Under the pieces are notes generated by a model. That model searched no databases. It was not told the DNA's origin and saw nothing but the letters and a program-made list of their open reading frames with translations. DNA of 64,000 bases from Branchiostoma floridae (Eukaryota; Chordata; Leptocardii; Amphioxiformes; Branchiostomatidae). The position numbers and the translations under genes are program-made. Within the stretch, counting starts at the first letter, position 1. The number at the start of each line of letters is the position of its first letter. Shown piece by piece: positions 1 through 11,876 of this stretch. The DNA is taken from the NCBI RefSeq assembly GCF_000003815.2, contig NC_049995.1, positions 17,045,970-17,109,969 on the forward strand, in the 5' to 3' direction.

Positions 1-406
1 TGATGGACAGTCTTTTGTTTGCCTCATTGAACTCGTTTTAGATCTATCATGGCCGCCGCGTGAGAAAAGGTGTATAGCTATTGTGCTTGAAATTACAATT
101 ATTCGTTTGATCTTAGTAAACATGGAACACTAGAATTCAAGAATAAAAATCCACACTAGTCAATTAAAAGGATCTTGAGTTGTATGTACAAGCACACATA
201 TATGTATGGAAACTAGTGTTCTGATTAAAGTATCCAAGTATTCAAATATCCAAGTACACAGATACGCCAGAAACAGTCCTTTTGTCGGGAGGGAACGGCC
301 TTCCGTTAACAATAGTCCCCTTTTACTTGGTCTTGGTCACGGGTTCGCTAATGTTAGCGGTAACACCAGCTGCTTAGGATGTCATCAGGTTCAAGCTACA
401 AAACAG

Positions 407-788
407 TACTCTCCAAGCAGAGGTTAGGCTCCGGTTGTTTATTAACGTTTTTTTTTTCTAGTCGTTTTTATCGGGCTTTCTATTTTTTTTATTATATCTT
501 GCTGTGTCAAAACCTAACAGGTGGCGGCCCAGCCGGGCGGATGATGCCGGGTGCGTGCTAATCCAGCGCCATAAAATACTTCCCCCTAATGACAATTTGA
601 TGGTTCCAGAGGAGGAGATCTGACACCTTTCTTCAATGGAATCAAGTAGGTTTGCTCCGCCTCTAGGTCAGTGCGGGCAGAAATTAGACCGGACACAACA
701 ACAAAAAATGACAAAATAGAAAGCCCGATAAAAACGACTAAAAAAACGTTAAAAAAACAGCCGGAGCTTAACCTCTGCTTGGAGAGTA
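407..788. mobile_element. Fold-back (MITE-like) element with ~80-bp inverted termini
   Basis: The stretch from 407 to about 489 (TACTCTCCAAGCAGAGGTTA, then ...GTCGTTTTTATCGGGCTTTC) is found again in reverse complement at about 711-788, with few mismatches and small indels in the T-runs. The centre (about 490-710) is unrelated single-copy sequence without a convincing protein. Long terminal inverted repeats, a total length near 380 bp and no coding capacity fit a non-autonomous DNA transposon. The superfamily is unknown because I cannot define the target duplication confidently. Short open frames here are shadows of the two arms. Confidence 0.75.
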
Positions 789-1141
789 ACAAAACAGTGA
801 CTGATTATGACTGATAATATCATTGCTTGCTGGGACAAACAGAAGGATTATGGTGAGTCTTATCAGCTTGATCGGATGTACCTGGTCTTAATTCATGCAA
901 CACTTTTCATCTCTCTGCTTACATCTTTTGAATGGATTATTATGAATTTGGCTGAGATAATATTGCGTTTATGGCATAATTCTTACGACACATGTCAAAT
1001 AACATGGGGATAGGATTATTTCAAAGTTTTAAGGAATGTTGCATGGTATTTTATACCTAGGACGTAAATTTGGTGTTAATTCTATACGACAGCACCGATT
1101 CAAGCAAGGAAAGCTCAAGTATCTTATCTTATCTTTTTTTA

Positions 1142-1183
1142 AGGGGCAGTGTGTTGTTATCCACTGTGTCTAGTGCACGATGG
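1142..1183 (-). repeat. Dispersed repeat fragment (ATCCACTGTGTCTAGTGCACG family)
   Basis: The motif GGGGCAGT...TTATCCACTGTGTCTAGTGCACGA also occurs at 33775-33812. Related, more diverged forms lie at about 41500, 41690, 42020 and 50060, where the preceding text is AGTCCAATAGCCTTTGAGGC-like. It looks like the tail region of a dispersed SINE-like family. The strand assignment is an inference from the tRNA-like end seen near 42232. Confidence 0.5.
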
Positions 1184-1280
1184 GCTGCAGACCAGAGATG
1201 GCTTAGGGCCATCCTAAGGATCAGATGGCAACAGTAACAACACTGTCGGAAATCGTACTGGACAACCTAGACTCTCCACA

Positions 1281-1529
1281 CTTATCCAGAAAGCAAGGTT
1301 ACGGTGGCTGGGGCATGTTGTGAGAATACCAAGACAGCGACTCCCTAGAGTAGTGCTGAGCTGGTGTCCAGCTGGAAGGAGAAAGAGGGGAGGGCAAGCC
1401 ATGACGTGGAGGCGAACAGGAGTAGAGCGTGACCTGGCAGAGATGGGATGCACTTGGGAGGGAGTGCAGAGAGCAGCTTCAGACAGGAAGACTTGGAGAG
1501 CGATGACGGCCCGCCTCAGCGAAGTCTGA
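1281..1529 (+). pseudogene. C-terminal fragment of an RTE-like LINE reverse transcriptase ORF
   Basis: An open frame of 82 codons reads LIQKARLRWLGHVVRIP, continues through CPAGRRKRGGQAMTWRRT, and ends at a TGA at 1527-1529. The RLRWLGHV start, the KRGR-like basic stretch with TWRRT, and the EMGxTWxxxxxxAxDRxxWR ending are the usual C-terminal signature of RTE/endonuclease-reverse-transcriptase LINE proteins. The catalytic reverse-transcriptase motifs are absent, so this is a 5'-truncated copy and not a working gene. It is followed within about 10 bp by a GATGAGTGAGTGAG tail, as expected at the 3' end of such elements. No start codon is claimed. Confidence 0.8.
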
Positions 1530-1537
1530 TATGCGGC

Positions 1538-1572
1538 GAGGATGAGTGAGTGAGATGAGTGAGTGAGTGAGT
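1538..1572 (+). repeat. (GATGAGTGAGTGAG) tail microsatellite of the LINE fragment
   Basis: A short tandem run of GAGT/GATGAGT units starts 9 bp after the LINE stop codon. RTE-type LINEs commonly end in short tandem repeats instead of poly(A), so this is read as the element's 3' end. Confidence 0.7.
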
Positions 1573-1599
1573 GCACGGTGTTGCAAGGTGAAGCCCAAC

Positions 1600-3765
1600 T
1601 CCCTCTAAGAAAATCAGAGCAAAGCTTGGCACATAGATTGACACATTTGAATGGACTAAAGCTCCTGGACTGAAGGCAAACTCTCTATCTTTATCCACAG
1701 CTATCTCTCCTCTAAAGCCACTGGCAAACCCTTAGTATAGAAGACATATTCCAGTCAAAGACCGAGGGTGTAGAAAACGAGGGGAATGTTGGCAAGTACA
1801 TTCATTTTTTGACAGATTGAAATAAAAGAAAGCAGCTGGTTTGAAGGAAACTTCACTATCTTCACTCGCAGTTAGCTTCCCCCTAAACCCACTGGCAAAC
1901 GCAAGTCTTTTTAGAAGATTGTATTGAAGTCAAGACCAAGGGGGTAGAAAATAAGACAAAATGTTGGCACGTACATTCACACATTGCAGTAGATACGGCC
2001 ACTAGATTGAAGAAAATGTCTTCACTCGCAGTTAGCTCTCTTCTAAAACCCTACTGACAAACGCGAGTCTTTGGAGAAGATGTATTCAAGTCAAAGACCG
2101 GGGAGGTAGAAAATGAGGGAAAATGTTGGCACGTACATTGACACATTGAAATAAAAGAAAGCAGCTGGGTTGAAGGAAACTTCACTATCCTCACTCGCAG
2201 TTAGCTTCCATCTAAGCCCACTGGCAACCCCAGCTCTTTGTAGAAGATGTATTCAAGTCAAATACCGAGGGGGGTAGAAAATGAGCAGAAAATGTTGGCA
2301 GGCACATTAAGGCATTGCAATAGAAGAAAGCTGGATTGAAGGAAACTTCACTATCTTCACTCGCAGTTAGCTTCCCTTTAAAGCCACTGGCAAACTCTTA
2401 AAAAAGAAGATACATTCAAGTCAAAGACCGAGGGGGTAGAATATGAGACAAAATTGTGGAACATACATTGACACATTGAAGTAAAAGAAAGCAGCTGGGT
2501 TGAAGCAAACTTCACTATCTTCACTCGCAGTAAGCTTCCCTCTAAAGCCACTGGCAAACGCAAGTCTTTGTAGAAGATGTATCAAAGTCAAAGACCGAGG
2601 GGGTAGAAAATAAGACAAAATGTTGGCACGTACATTCACACATTGAAATATAATAGGGCTGCTGGATTGAAGAAAATGTCTTCACTCGCAGTTAGCTCTC
2701 TTCTAAAACCCTACTGACAAACGCGAGTCTTTGTAGAAGATATATTCAAGTCAAAGACCGTGGAGGTAGACAATGAGAGAAGAGGTTGGCACGTACATTG
2801 ACACATTGAAATAAAAGAAAGCAGCTGGATTGAAGGAAACTTCACTATCTTCACTCGCAGTTAGCTTCCCCCTAAACCCACTGGCAAACGCAAGTCTTTG
2901 TAGAGGATGTATTCAAGTCAAAGACCGAGGTGGTAGAAAATGAACCAAAATGTTGGCACGTACATTCACACATTGAAGTAGAATAAGACTGCTAGATTGA
3001 AGAAAATGTCTTCACCCGCAGTTAGCTCTCTTCTAAAACCCTACTGACAAACGCGAGTCTTTGTAGAAGATATATTCAAGTCAAAGACCGTGGAGGTAGA
3101 CAATGAGAGAAGACGTTGGCACGTACATTGGCACATTGAAATAGAAGAAAGCTGGATGGAAGGAAACTTCACTATCTTCACTCACAGTTAGCTTCCCCCT
3201 AAACCCACTGGCAAACGCAAGTCTTTGTAGAAGATATATTCAAGTCAAAGACCGGGGAGGTAGACAATGAGAGAAAAGGTTGGCACGTACATTGACACAT
3301 TGAAGTAAAAGAAAGCAGCTGGGTTGAAGGAAAATTCACTATGTTCACTCGCAGTTAGCTTCCCCCTAAACCCACTGACAAACGCCAAACGCGAGTCTTT
3401 GTAGAAGATGCATTCAAGTCAAAGACCGAGGGGGTAGAAAATAAGACAAAATGTTGGCACGTACATTCACACATTGAAATAGAAGAAAGCTGCTGGATTC
3501 AAGGAAACTTAACTATCTTCACTCGCAGTAAACTTCGCCCTAAACCCACTGGCAAACGCACGTCTTTGTAGAAGATGTATTCAAGTCAAAGACCGAGGAG
3601 GTAGATTATAAGACAAAATGTTGGCAGGTACCTTAAGGTATTGCAATAGAAGAACGATGATGGATTGAAGGAATATTCACTATCAGTTAGCTTCCCTCAA
3701 AAGCCACTGGCAACCCCACTTCTTTGTAGAAGATGTATTCAAGTCAAAGACCAAGCTGTGAGTGA
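1600..3765. repeat. Tandem array, about 13 copies of a ~165-bp unit
   Basis: Marker strings such as CTTCACTATCTTCACTCGCA, AGTCAAAGACCGAGG and TTGGCACGTACATT recur every 155-175 bp from about 1600 to 3765. Copies differ by substitutions and small indels. Two sub-types can be told apart: one has AAGAAAGCAGCTGGGTTGAAGG, the other has GAAGAAAATGTCTTCACTCG with CCTACTGACAAACGCGAG, and they interleave partly in alternation. No copy has a sustained reading frame across units. It is a local satellite with no evidence of function. Confidence 0.9.
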
Positions 3766-3884
3766 CAGCCTGCAGCTTTGTGAAGCGCAAACTGTGCAGT
3801 TCTCCATACCAACACTCTAACTAAAGACTCGGTAAGCTCCAGGCGCTGACCTTTCTATTACCCTTTGCGGATAGAGCAGAATCC

Positions 3885-4490
3885 TTAAACGGCGTTTGGC
3901 ACGTCGCTTGGCACACGGGGTCTTTAGTATGCTCCCGGGATGCATATTAGGTGGTTGCCGATGTTTCGGGTCAGTCTTGGTTTCAGCCTTATATAGGTCC
4001 TGCGATCGTCGTATGATCGGTAACTTCGGATATTTTAGAGAGCAGACATTTTGTCACTTCGTGTGGCACATGGGGTCTTTAGTATGCTCGCGGGTACTCG
4101 TATGCATATTAGGTAGTTGGAAATATTTCGGGCAAGTCTTGGTTTCAGCTAATGTCGGGCATTTTGGTGAACAGTCATGCACGCGTCCTACAAAGCTCAA
4201 CTTTCTTGGTACAGAAAAGTCTATTTTGGATCCATGTCGGTGGTTGATTCTGTCACAGCCTGCTTTAAAATCATATAACATCAAAATCGTACGACGATCG
4301 CACGACCAATGTGACCGTGCCCTAAGTTGTAAAATTCAGTATCACGATCTTCCTAGTGGACGTTGCTAATTCAAGCTATAACTTCAAACGGCGTTTAGCA
4401 AGTCGTGTGGCACACGGGGCTATTGGTATGCTCGCGGAATGCATATAATCTAAAGGTGGTTTGAGGCCAGTTTCGTCTCCAGCCTTTTAC
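3885..4490. repeat. Three diverged copies of a ~105-bp unit
   Basis: A unit built on AACGGCGTTTGGCACGTCG, GGCACACGGGGTCTTTAGTA and TGCATATTAGGTGGTTG occurs at about 3888-3995, 4045-4150 and 4385-4490. The 157-codon open frame across 3896-4369 is a by-product of the first two copies. It contains no recognisable domain. Confidence 0.65.
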
Positions 4491-4789
4491 ATAGAGGATG
4501 ACAGTATCAAATGATGAAAATTAATCATTCTCGAATTTCCGGTATCATGGCATAGTTTAATAGTCCTCTCACGGTGTTATGCTGCTACAGTGGTCTGGAC
4601 ACTTTGCAGCTGAAATCGTGGCATATCTCTTGCTAACCCTTTGTAATATCTGTCTTCGGCTCTTGTTTTCTCGGTCGACCGCTTGGTAATATATACCTGC
4701 TAGTTTGGGCATTTGATACATTGGAATGATGTGTTCCAGCTTAATCTATTGATGAATATTCATGTGCTGCATTGATCTTGTTTCAAACG

Positions 4790-4945
4790 GTACTTCGATG
4801 TAGATAAACATCCAGGTGATAAGATATGCCAAAAAGTAGTTACTCAAACAACTGGATATGGTTTTGGAAACGGTCAGACATTTCGGATAGAATCCACTAT
4901 CCTCCGTCAGTGACACTGAAGTGATCTGGAAAAGACTGATTTTTT
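4790..4945 (+). repeat. Dispersed repeat with TTTTGGAAACGGTCAGACATT core
   Basis: The core GGAAACGGTCAGAC followed by TTTCGGATAGAATCCACTAT and CCGTCAGTGACA is shared with 14740-14790 (plus strand) and, in reverse complement, with 38498-38530. The flanking text ATCCAGGTGATAAGA...CTCAAACAACTGGATATG also matches 38410-38470. This is a dispersed family, not a gene. Confidence 0.65.
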
Positions 4946-5627
4946 ATACCCTAACTATGAATGAAGACAATTTTAGATGTCCAATCGGAGACATTGTAAG
5001 ACTGGTCAAGCTGATCGATGAAGACAATTTAGATTTCAATAGCATTAACAAAGGTAGGAAAAAGTTAAGCTAAAGACAACGGTACTGTTACGACTTTGAT
5101 TCAGAACATAATGCAGGTGAATTCATAACAAGACCATTCTCCTTCGAATAAGTTGAAGTGTGGCACTAATATGAAGGCACGAGGCTGAAAATTTTAGTTT
5201 GTTGTTTTGAATTTTATGAGTAAAGGAAGCTTTACAATATCCCCATGGTTACTGTGAAATACTACAGGACTAAGAAAAGACACATGAAATCCAGGCATCT
5301 TTGAACTCGACATTGCCGAGACAATTAATACCTCCCCGAACTGAAATGAACCGGCGTTTCAATAAACTGATAGCATCTTTACACGGCCCAAGAAGACATT
5401 ACCCTACTTTGCCTATGATTGGTCGTTTCAGATAACCTCGTTACTGGAGATACTATCTAGAATAGAATGATTATGAGTAGGGGCCATGTCAGCTGTTAAG
5501 GTACCGACCTGATTTCGCATTGCTCTAGTGCAGCCACATGTTGATGTTCAGATTGTATAACGAAGTGTATAGGCTTAACTTGAATGGCCTTTAACTTGAA
5601 AGTTCATCTGCGTTGGTAGAATTCATT

Positions 5628-5780
5628 CTGGAACGAGTGAAACTGTAATTGACAACACAAAACATTGGACTTGCCCAAATTTTCGACTGTTCATTCTTTG
5701 ACAAAGGATGGAGTTGTTCAGTCAAAAATTAGGATAAGTCCAATTTTATGTGTTGGAAATTACAGTTTAACTCATTCCAG
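5628..5780. mobile_element. Short fold-back element with ~57-bp arms
   Basis: Left arm 5628-5686 begins CTGGAACGAGTGAAACTGTA. The right arm, read in reverse complement from 5780, begins CTGGAATGAGTTAAACTGTA and continues to match (AACACA, TTGGACTT). The loop is about 37 bp. The size and arm structure suggest a solo hairpin MITE or a decayed fold-back transposon. Confidence 0.75.
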
Positions 5781-6463
5781 AGGTGTATAAGCTCTTTCAT
5801 AGAGTTCATTAGGCATGTGTGGGTGACAGGAATTCTGGGTAATATGTCATAGGTCAAGGCCCCATGAGTAGAAATGTTCCGCCATTTTGATGGGCGCCAT
5901 TACGATCCGGACATTGACACGCAAATTGAAAAAAATTGTCGAGACGAGATTGTTTATTTATAATGGGCCTTCAACCTTGACCTTTTACCCAGGATTCCGG
6001 TCGCTTGCACATGCGTAGTGAACACTGTGGCCAGAGAACACAGCGGGTCATTGAGACGACCTTGCTACCATATTTGGATGCATACTGTCTTATCATGGTG
6101 CATCATCGACCCATTTCATACTGAACAAGATCGACAAGATGTGAATAGAAAGATGACAGCAAGGACCACTCCTACCCGAGTACAGGAAGTACAGGTTAGA
6201 GGTGGTAGAACTTAAGCCATTGATCAGACTTTACACAGAAAACGCTGACGGTTTACTTGCCCACTTACACACATGATTGGTCTCGCCAGATAACCCAATT
6301 ACCAACGAATTACCAAAGATACTATCAGAATGGGATAATTATCTTTAGGTTCGCGTAGGCTGCGGAGGGACCAGTCTGAGTACTTGGCGTGGGCGATGCA
6401 ATTTTCCGTCTGATGAACGGTTTTCGCTTTTTAAAAAGTTCGTTGCCATGTCAATACCGGTGC

Positions 6464-6728
6464 AATGGCGGAGTGGGTAACGTGTTCGCCTTGCATTCGT
6501 TAGGTCGTGAGTTCGATTCCCGGCCGAGTCATACCAAAGACTCTTAAAATGGTACATGCTGCTTTCTCTGCTTAGCACTCAGTACTAATGAGGAAGAGTA
6601 TGGGAGTTAAACACACATCACTACCGGTACCAGTGGACCAGCCCCCTGCTGTAGTGGGTTGCACAAATGTGTGGCCCAAGGGCTACAGAAATGGAGATGG
6701 GCGCCACGCCATGAAAAACCTTTAAGCA
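6464..6728 (+). mobile_element. tRNA-derived SINE
   Basis: The 5' part resembles a tRNA gene: an A-box-like TGGCGGAGTGGGTAA at 6466-6480 and a near-consensus B box GTTCGATTCC at 6511-6520, 31 bases later. The tRNA-like head runs into an unrelated body containing AAGACTCTTAAAATGGTAC, CCGGTACCAGTGGACCAG and TGTGTGGCCCAAGGGCTAC. No amino-acid acceptor fold or CCA-ready end is apparent, so it is a SINE and not a tRNA gene. A decayed minus-strand relative of the head lies at about 42040-42232. Confidence 0.85.
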
Positions 6729-6989
6729 TGCCAAATTCACTAACTCGTTATGGTTGTCTGTGTACAACTTTCAACCGCGACATCTCAAGAAAAAAAAATT
6801 AACCGTCTATTCATCAAAGCTAACAGTTGATAAAATTCAGCTTCCTTTATAACGACCATCATAACGATGTATTTCTTCTGGTAAAGCGTAATTTTCCGCC
6901 TCTAAAACGACCACCCCAACGATATACTCCAATGTCTGCCTCTGTGAAGACCTGCTTAAAGATTTACGAGAGACGGGTTATTTTCCGGT

Positions 6990-7135
6990 GATGAGACCTC
7001 AACAAGGCAGGCAATCAAAATCGCGCGGCAGTGGTTCTATTTTGGTACTTCCTTTAGAAACAGCTTCCAACGGGAGGGAACTGAGACTTCATTATGGCCT
7101 CCACGCGAGCATCAAATTCCGTTCGTTTGAAGAGA
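6990..7135 (+). repeat. Repeat pair, copy 1 (AGACCTCAACAAGGC unit)
   Basis: The text from ACCTCAACAAGGCAGGCAAT to CCGTTCGTTTGAAGAG matches 7785-7945, with an extra hexamer-rich stretch in the second copy. Function is unknown, and the open frames in it are not conserved between copies. Confidence 0.7.
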
Positions 7136-7387
7136 AAACTTTCTCGACCTTACAGTGCTACAAATCACACGAGAATCTGCAAAATATATAAGTTAACGCA
7201 GTAATGAAGAAAAAAGAATATCCGAAAACTGATACGTCAAAGCCTTTCATATTAAAGATGTTATGACAAATTTTATGTAAATCGCCTGTTACTGCTACAC
7301 CGTATTCTCTATCTGTATTCAGCGATTTGTGCAACCTTCCTGGCCACCATTTTCTAAATCCATAACAATCGGTGTTTATTTTCAAAA

Positions 7388-7600
7388 ACACGCCAGAGGG
7401 CTAATTGCATATACAGTCTCAAGAACTAAGAGAAGTAAATAGAGTGATAAATAAGGCTAGTGTCTAATCAACTACATGATACTATGAATACTATTGTCGG
7501 GTTTGACTTCTTCTTTGAAGGCAGTGGTTAATGAACTGTCCCACGTTCTATATGATGGTTGGATTTTGTGCTGTTAGTAGAAATGTAGTCTTTTGGTGAT
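7388..7600 (-). mobile_element. LINE 3'-end fragment (AGGGCTAATTGCA family)
   Basis: The order AGAGGGCTAATTGCATATAC followed about 110 bp later by GTCGGGTTTGACTTCTTC and GGCAGTGG...GTCCCAC matches the plus-strand text of the better preserved copies at 12467-12730 and 16351-16531. The family has its 3' terminus at the low-coordinate side. No coding frame remains. Confidence 0.6.
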
Positions 7601-7784
7601 CACTTAGGTGGTAAAAGCTTGGTGAAATAGTGACAACTGTTTGAAATAATGCGTTTATCTCGGTTTTATAGTGGGTACACTAACTGATAAAATGTGTCTC
7701 ATTTTCCACTGCATTCATTGAGCAATATAACAACCATAACAACCATCCCAACAGTATAACAGAGGCAAGATATCTTATGGTGAT

Positions 7785-7945
7785 GAGAGCTCAACAAGGC
7801 ACGCAATCAAAACCGTCCGGCAGTGTTTCTATTTTGGTCCTGCCTATAGAAGCAGCTTCCGGGAGGGAACATGTACAGGGACTTCATTATGCGGATGGCA
7901 TCCACATCCGCGTGTGCATTCATTTCCGTTCGTTTGAAAACGTAC
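7785..7945 (+). repeat. Repeat pair, copy 2 (AGCTCAACAAGGC unit)
   Basis: Second member of the pair beginning at 6990, about 795 bp away. It shares TCTATTTTGGTCCTGCCT-like and TTCCGTTCGTTTGAAAAC-like segments. Confidence 0.7.
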
Positions 7946-8598
7946 TGCAAATGGTTGAAGAGATTCAACGATTTGCAGTACTGTAATGCAAAGCATGAAA
8001 GCATCTGCAAAATAAGCAAGTTTATGCAGTTAAGTTATAAAAAAAAGATATCTTAAACGGATGGAAATGGATGCACGCGCGGATGTTATCCCCATAATAA
8101 AGCCCCTGTTCTTTCTTGGTCAAAAGGTGTAGCTTCTAATTGCAGCACCAAAATAAAACCGCTGAGGCAGGTGGTATAACAAAACATACTTTTCTTTTGT
8201 CGTCGAATCTTCTTTGATTTGGAAGACTTCAATGTACCCGGTTTAAAAGGGAAACTTTGGCAACCATACTGTTAATCATACAAGGATCTCCAAAAATGAT
8301 GAAAGTCATGCAACTATTAGCAAAAGGAAATACCTAGCAACGGATACGTCGTAGTCTTCGAAATCAAGGAAGATGTTGAAACAGTCAAGAATCTGTTGTT
8401 GGTTTTTAAGTTATTTATTTATCTTCAGGGTGGTCTCTTCAGTTGACGCTGACTGGTTTTCAAGAGAGCTTAATCCATGTTCTGTGTATACAGTCATTTG
8501 TACAACCTGTCAACTAAGATTTCACAATGAAGGCAACTTTTTTGCCGGCATCAATTTTGGAGTCACCTTTATAATCAAACCAGCATGGCCTAACGTTG

Positions 8599-8843
8599 AG
8601 GTGGACTCTCACTGCAATTGGGACACCAGTGTGGCACTGCGGGGTTTGTTCACTGTGGCACCGTTTTGGCATTTTCACGACTTTAACAATTTAGATATTG
8701 TGTAATACGTAATACATTTAAGTATGACCGAGAAGACAACAAAATACACAAAACGGAAGAAAAATCGTTCTTTCTCTCTTGATTTTCATTGAGTCATCTA
8801 CGAACCCCGCACCGGTGCTCCAAGTACAGTAATAGTCCACCTT
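8599..8843. mobile_element. MITE family A, copy 1
   Basis: The left end AGGTGGACTCTCACTGCAAT and the following CACCAGTGTGGCACTGCGGGG are mirrored at the right end (reverse complement AAGGTGGACTATTACTGTAC, GCACCGGTGCGGGGTTCG). The interior contains GACCGAGAAGACAACAAAAT and TACGTAATAC. Copies at 42387-42632 and 25569-26162 share both ends and interior motifs. The element is about 245 bp and non-coding, hence a non-autonomous DNA transposon. Confidence 0.85.
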
Positions 8844-8924
8844 AAGATATGCAAACCAACAACGATACAAATGTCCCACCAGCGTACTTATTGCCAGTGG
8901 TGCTATATCCATGCATATTGCCGT

Positions 8925-9500
8925 CTTTACTACACAGTGATCTACTGTAATGGTGTGATGACGCTCTCGGCTGCAGTACAACTTGTCAACTTTGAACACC
9001 TTAAAACTGCCCAAAAGAAGAAAATGGAAAACCACCTGTACTTTGAATATTTCTTCCTTGATTGCTTTCTTGTCACGTGTATCAGTGATTGTAAAAGTTT
9101 GATTACGCTCTTGGTTGTAGTGTAGCTTGTCAACTTGGAACACCTTCATCACCATCCTCGCGGGCTGCTTGCCCGGACCAAGTCCGCTCTTTCTCTACAG
9201 ACTGTTCTGTTCTCCATAAAGTTACTTGCCAAAAAAAGCGAAAGAAAATACTGTTCTCATATTTCTTTCGCAAGTGCTTTCTAGTCGCGTGTATTGGCAA
9301 CATATCAGTGATTTATTGCAATAGTTTGATTACGCTCTCGATTGTAGTGTAGCTTGTCAACTTGGAACACCTTCATCACCATCATCGCGGGCGGCTTGCC
9401 CGGACCAAGTCCGCTCTTTCTCTCCATCCTGCCCCCCCCCCCCCCCCCCATAACGTTACTTGCCAAAAAGAAACGAAAGAAAATACTGTTCTCATTTCAT
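8925..9500. repeat. Three diverged tandem copies, ~200-230-bp unit, with a poly-C tract
   Basis: The segments TTACGCTCTTGGTTGTAGTG, AGCTTGTCAACTTGGAACAC, CTTGCCCGGACCAAGTCCGC and ACTTGCCAAAAA recur at about 8955-9010, 9098-9235 and 9330-9475. The last two are close. A run of about 18 C lies at 9431-9449 in the third copy only. Confidence 0.75.
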
Positions 9501-9699
9501 ATATCAGCATCGTGGAAAGCCCGAAGCGGTATGATGCAATCATCGTAACAAGATTAGAACCGAGATGTAATATAGTAAAGCCTACTCCTGGCAGACTTCC
9601 ACTTGTTATAACAGTAGTAAGAGTAGATTTGGGGTTAGTGTATCAGTATTGGCAATGGGTTATTGCCGCAGAGAAACGAAAGTGTTGTTATTAATTATG

Positions 9700-10740
9700 A
9701 CTGTTGTGTGTATGGCATGAAGACGACAGTCTGTAAGATTACTCTAGAACGCCTGGATGGATTGTTTTTGATACTATTATTTGGTATGTGGGTAGGTCTA
9801 CATACCAAATATCACTAATCCACGTCACTAATGGATCGAAAGGAACAGCAGAGCCGCTACAGTTTTGCACCAGTGCCCTCGCAGGAGCTGCCAGAATGGT
9901 GCTAGAACTAGAGGAGGCCATATAGCATGGGTAGGTCTACAAGACTGCTGATATCTATTCTTTCCGGCTTTGCCGTAAGTCTAAATTGCTAATTTCAATC
10001 GATGTGTCTGCCTCACACACTGCGGCTATGTTTAATTGTGTGGTTGAGAAATGACATCGCTTGAAGTTACTGGCGCTTTCATTAATTGTGTGGGTTATGT
10101 AACATGACAACAAGCTATTACCATGGGTGTCTTTACAAGACTAGTCCTACCCACATGCCAAAAGGGGGCATCGACACTCAAGGACAAATCTAAGGTCGAA
10201 CTGCGAAGCGTGTCTGAGTGTCTAAGAACAGAGTGTCTCTGATGACGGACGTTACCTATCTATAAGACAGAAGGAGCTGATTCCTTCCCGTTGACTGGCA
10301 TCTTTACAATCTACTGAGTCAGGACAGATTGGGGATGTTCCCTGCTGAGATCATCCGGCGTCCATCTAAAGTGGACCCACTGGTGTCCACGTGTGGCTTT
10401 CGTAGAAGCGGCGATCATCCAGAATTAAAAACCCAAACAAGTACATCTGTTTACATTAAAATGGATTATAGGTCACCGGTGTGTTATGGTACTGCAGCGG
10501 AACTTTAGGTTTTGATATCTAATGTTCTGGACATGCCATGGTCCTGATTTTGAGTGTAAGATAGCTTCTGGAAGGGAGTATAAAACATATAGGTTTGGGC
10601 CCCCTAGCGATTTTCATGGGATTGCGGTGCCAATTTTCTTCCAAACTTTGACAAAGAATAACGCAAGAAGGGCTTGTTGTTAAATCGATGCATACCATGT
10701 CAGCAGTTACAGTACTGAAATTAATGAGCAAGATCTAAAC
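9700..10740. other. No gene or clear repeat seen
   Basis: I find no protein-like frame, tRNA-like box or array here. A short phrase, ATGGGTAGGTCTACAAGACT, partly recurs at 9790-9805 and 9928-9947. Confidence 0.5.
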
Positions 10741-11520
10741 TTCTTTCGAAGGAACCTGATTGCTGGCACCTACCCACGGTATCTTGTTGTCATGTTACGT
10801 AACATTCCCAATTACTGAACGCACCAGTAAGCATATTCATTTTTCACGCTGACGATTAGATAAAGCAAAATAGCGAAAGTTCGTCAGGCAGATACATTGT
10901 CCTGTTCACATCAATTGGAACGAACAAGTAAGACTTGAGGCGAAGCTAACAGAAATAAATACCAGCATCTAACAATGAATTCTTGTCATGTTATATAACC
11001 AGCACAATTAATGAACGCACCATAAACTTCAAACAATGTCATTTCTTGCACTAACAATTAGATATAGCAAACGTTTGTCAGGCAGATACATTCTCCTGTT
11101 GACATCGATTCAAATAAACACGTTAAACTTGCGGCGAAGCCAACAGAAATAAATACCAGCATCCAACAATAACTTCTTGTCATGTTATATAACCTACACC
11201 ATTAATGTACGCACTATAAACTCCAAGCAATGTCATTTCTCGCACAAACAATTAGATATAGCAAAATTTTGTAAGGCAGATAAATTCTCCTGTTCACATC
11301 GATTGAAATGAACAAGTAAGACTTGAGGCGAAGCTAACAGAAATAAAAACCAGCATCCAACAATAATAACTTCTTGTCATGTTATATAGCCTTCACAATT
11401 AATGAACGCACTATAAACTTCAAGCAATGTCATTTGTCACACTGAAGATAAAATTTAGCAAAAGTTTGTTAGGCAGATACATTGTCCTGTTAACATCATT
11501 GAAATGAACAAGTTAGACCT

Positions 11521-11602
11521 CTGTATCTGTATCTGTATCTATATAGCCGGTATAACCGCCCTTCGGCGTAACACACCAGCTTTGCAGGCACGCGGCGCAG
11601 CG
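11521..11602 (-). mobile_element. LINE 3'-tail fragment inside tandem array, copy 1
   Basis: The sequence starts with (CTGTAT)n, then ATATAGCCGGTATAACCGCC, CTTCGGCGTAACACACCAGC and a GC-rich end. This is the reverse complement of the LINE 3' end recognised at 46769-46945 and 33945-34095. It interrupts an array unit between GTTAGAC and GCGAAGCCAACAG. Confidence 0.85.
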
Positions 11603-11792
11603 GCGAAGCCAACAGAAATAAATACCAGCATCCAACAATAACTCCTTGTCATGTTATACAATCTTCACAATTAATGAACGCGCTATAAACTCCAAGCGAT
11701 GTCATTTCTCGCACAAACAATTAGATATAGCAAAATTTTGTAAGGCAGATACATTGTCCTGTTCACATCGATTGAAATGAACAAGTTAGACC

Positions 11793-11876
11793 TCTGTATC
11801 TGTATCTGTATCTATATAGCCGGTATAACCGCCCTTCGGCGTAACACACCAGCTTTGCAGGCACGCGGCGCAGCGG
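11793..11876 (-). mobile_element. LINE 3'-tail fragment inside tandem array, copy 2
   Basis: Identical in sequence and insertion point to the copy at 11521, one array unit further on. One insertion followed by tandem amplification explains this better than two independent insertions. Confidence 0.85.

Noticed and set aside
3896-4369. 157-codon plus-strand frame
   Set aside because: Spans two copies of a ~105-bp repeat and has no recognisable motif.
6464-6545. Functional tRNA gene
   Set aside because: A and B boxes are present, but the acceptor and anticodon arms do not pair well by eye and the sequence continues into a SINE body.
8718-9155. 145-codon minus-strand frame with repeated FQVDKLHY/FKVDKLYC-type peptides
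   Set aside because: The peptide repeat comes from the ~200-bp tandem repeat at 8925-9500 and the adjacent MITE.
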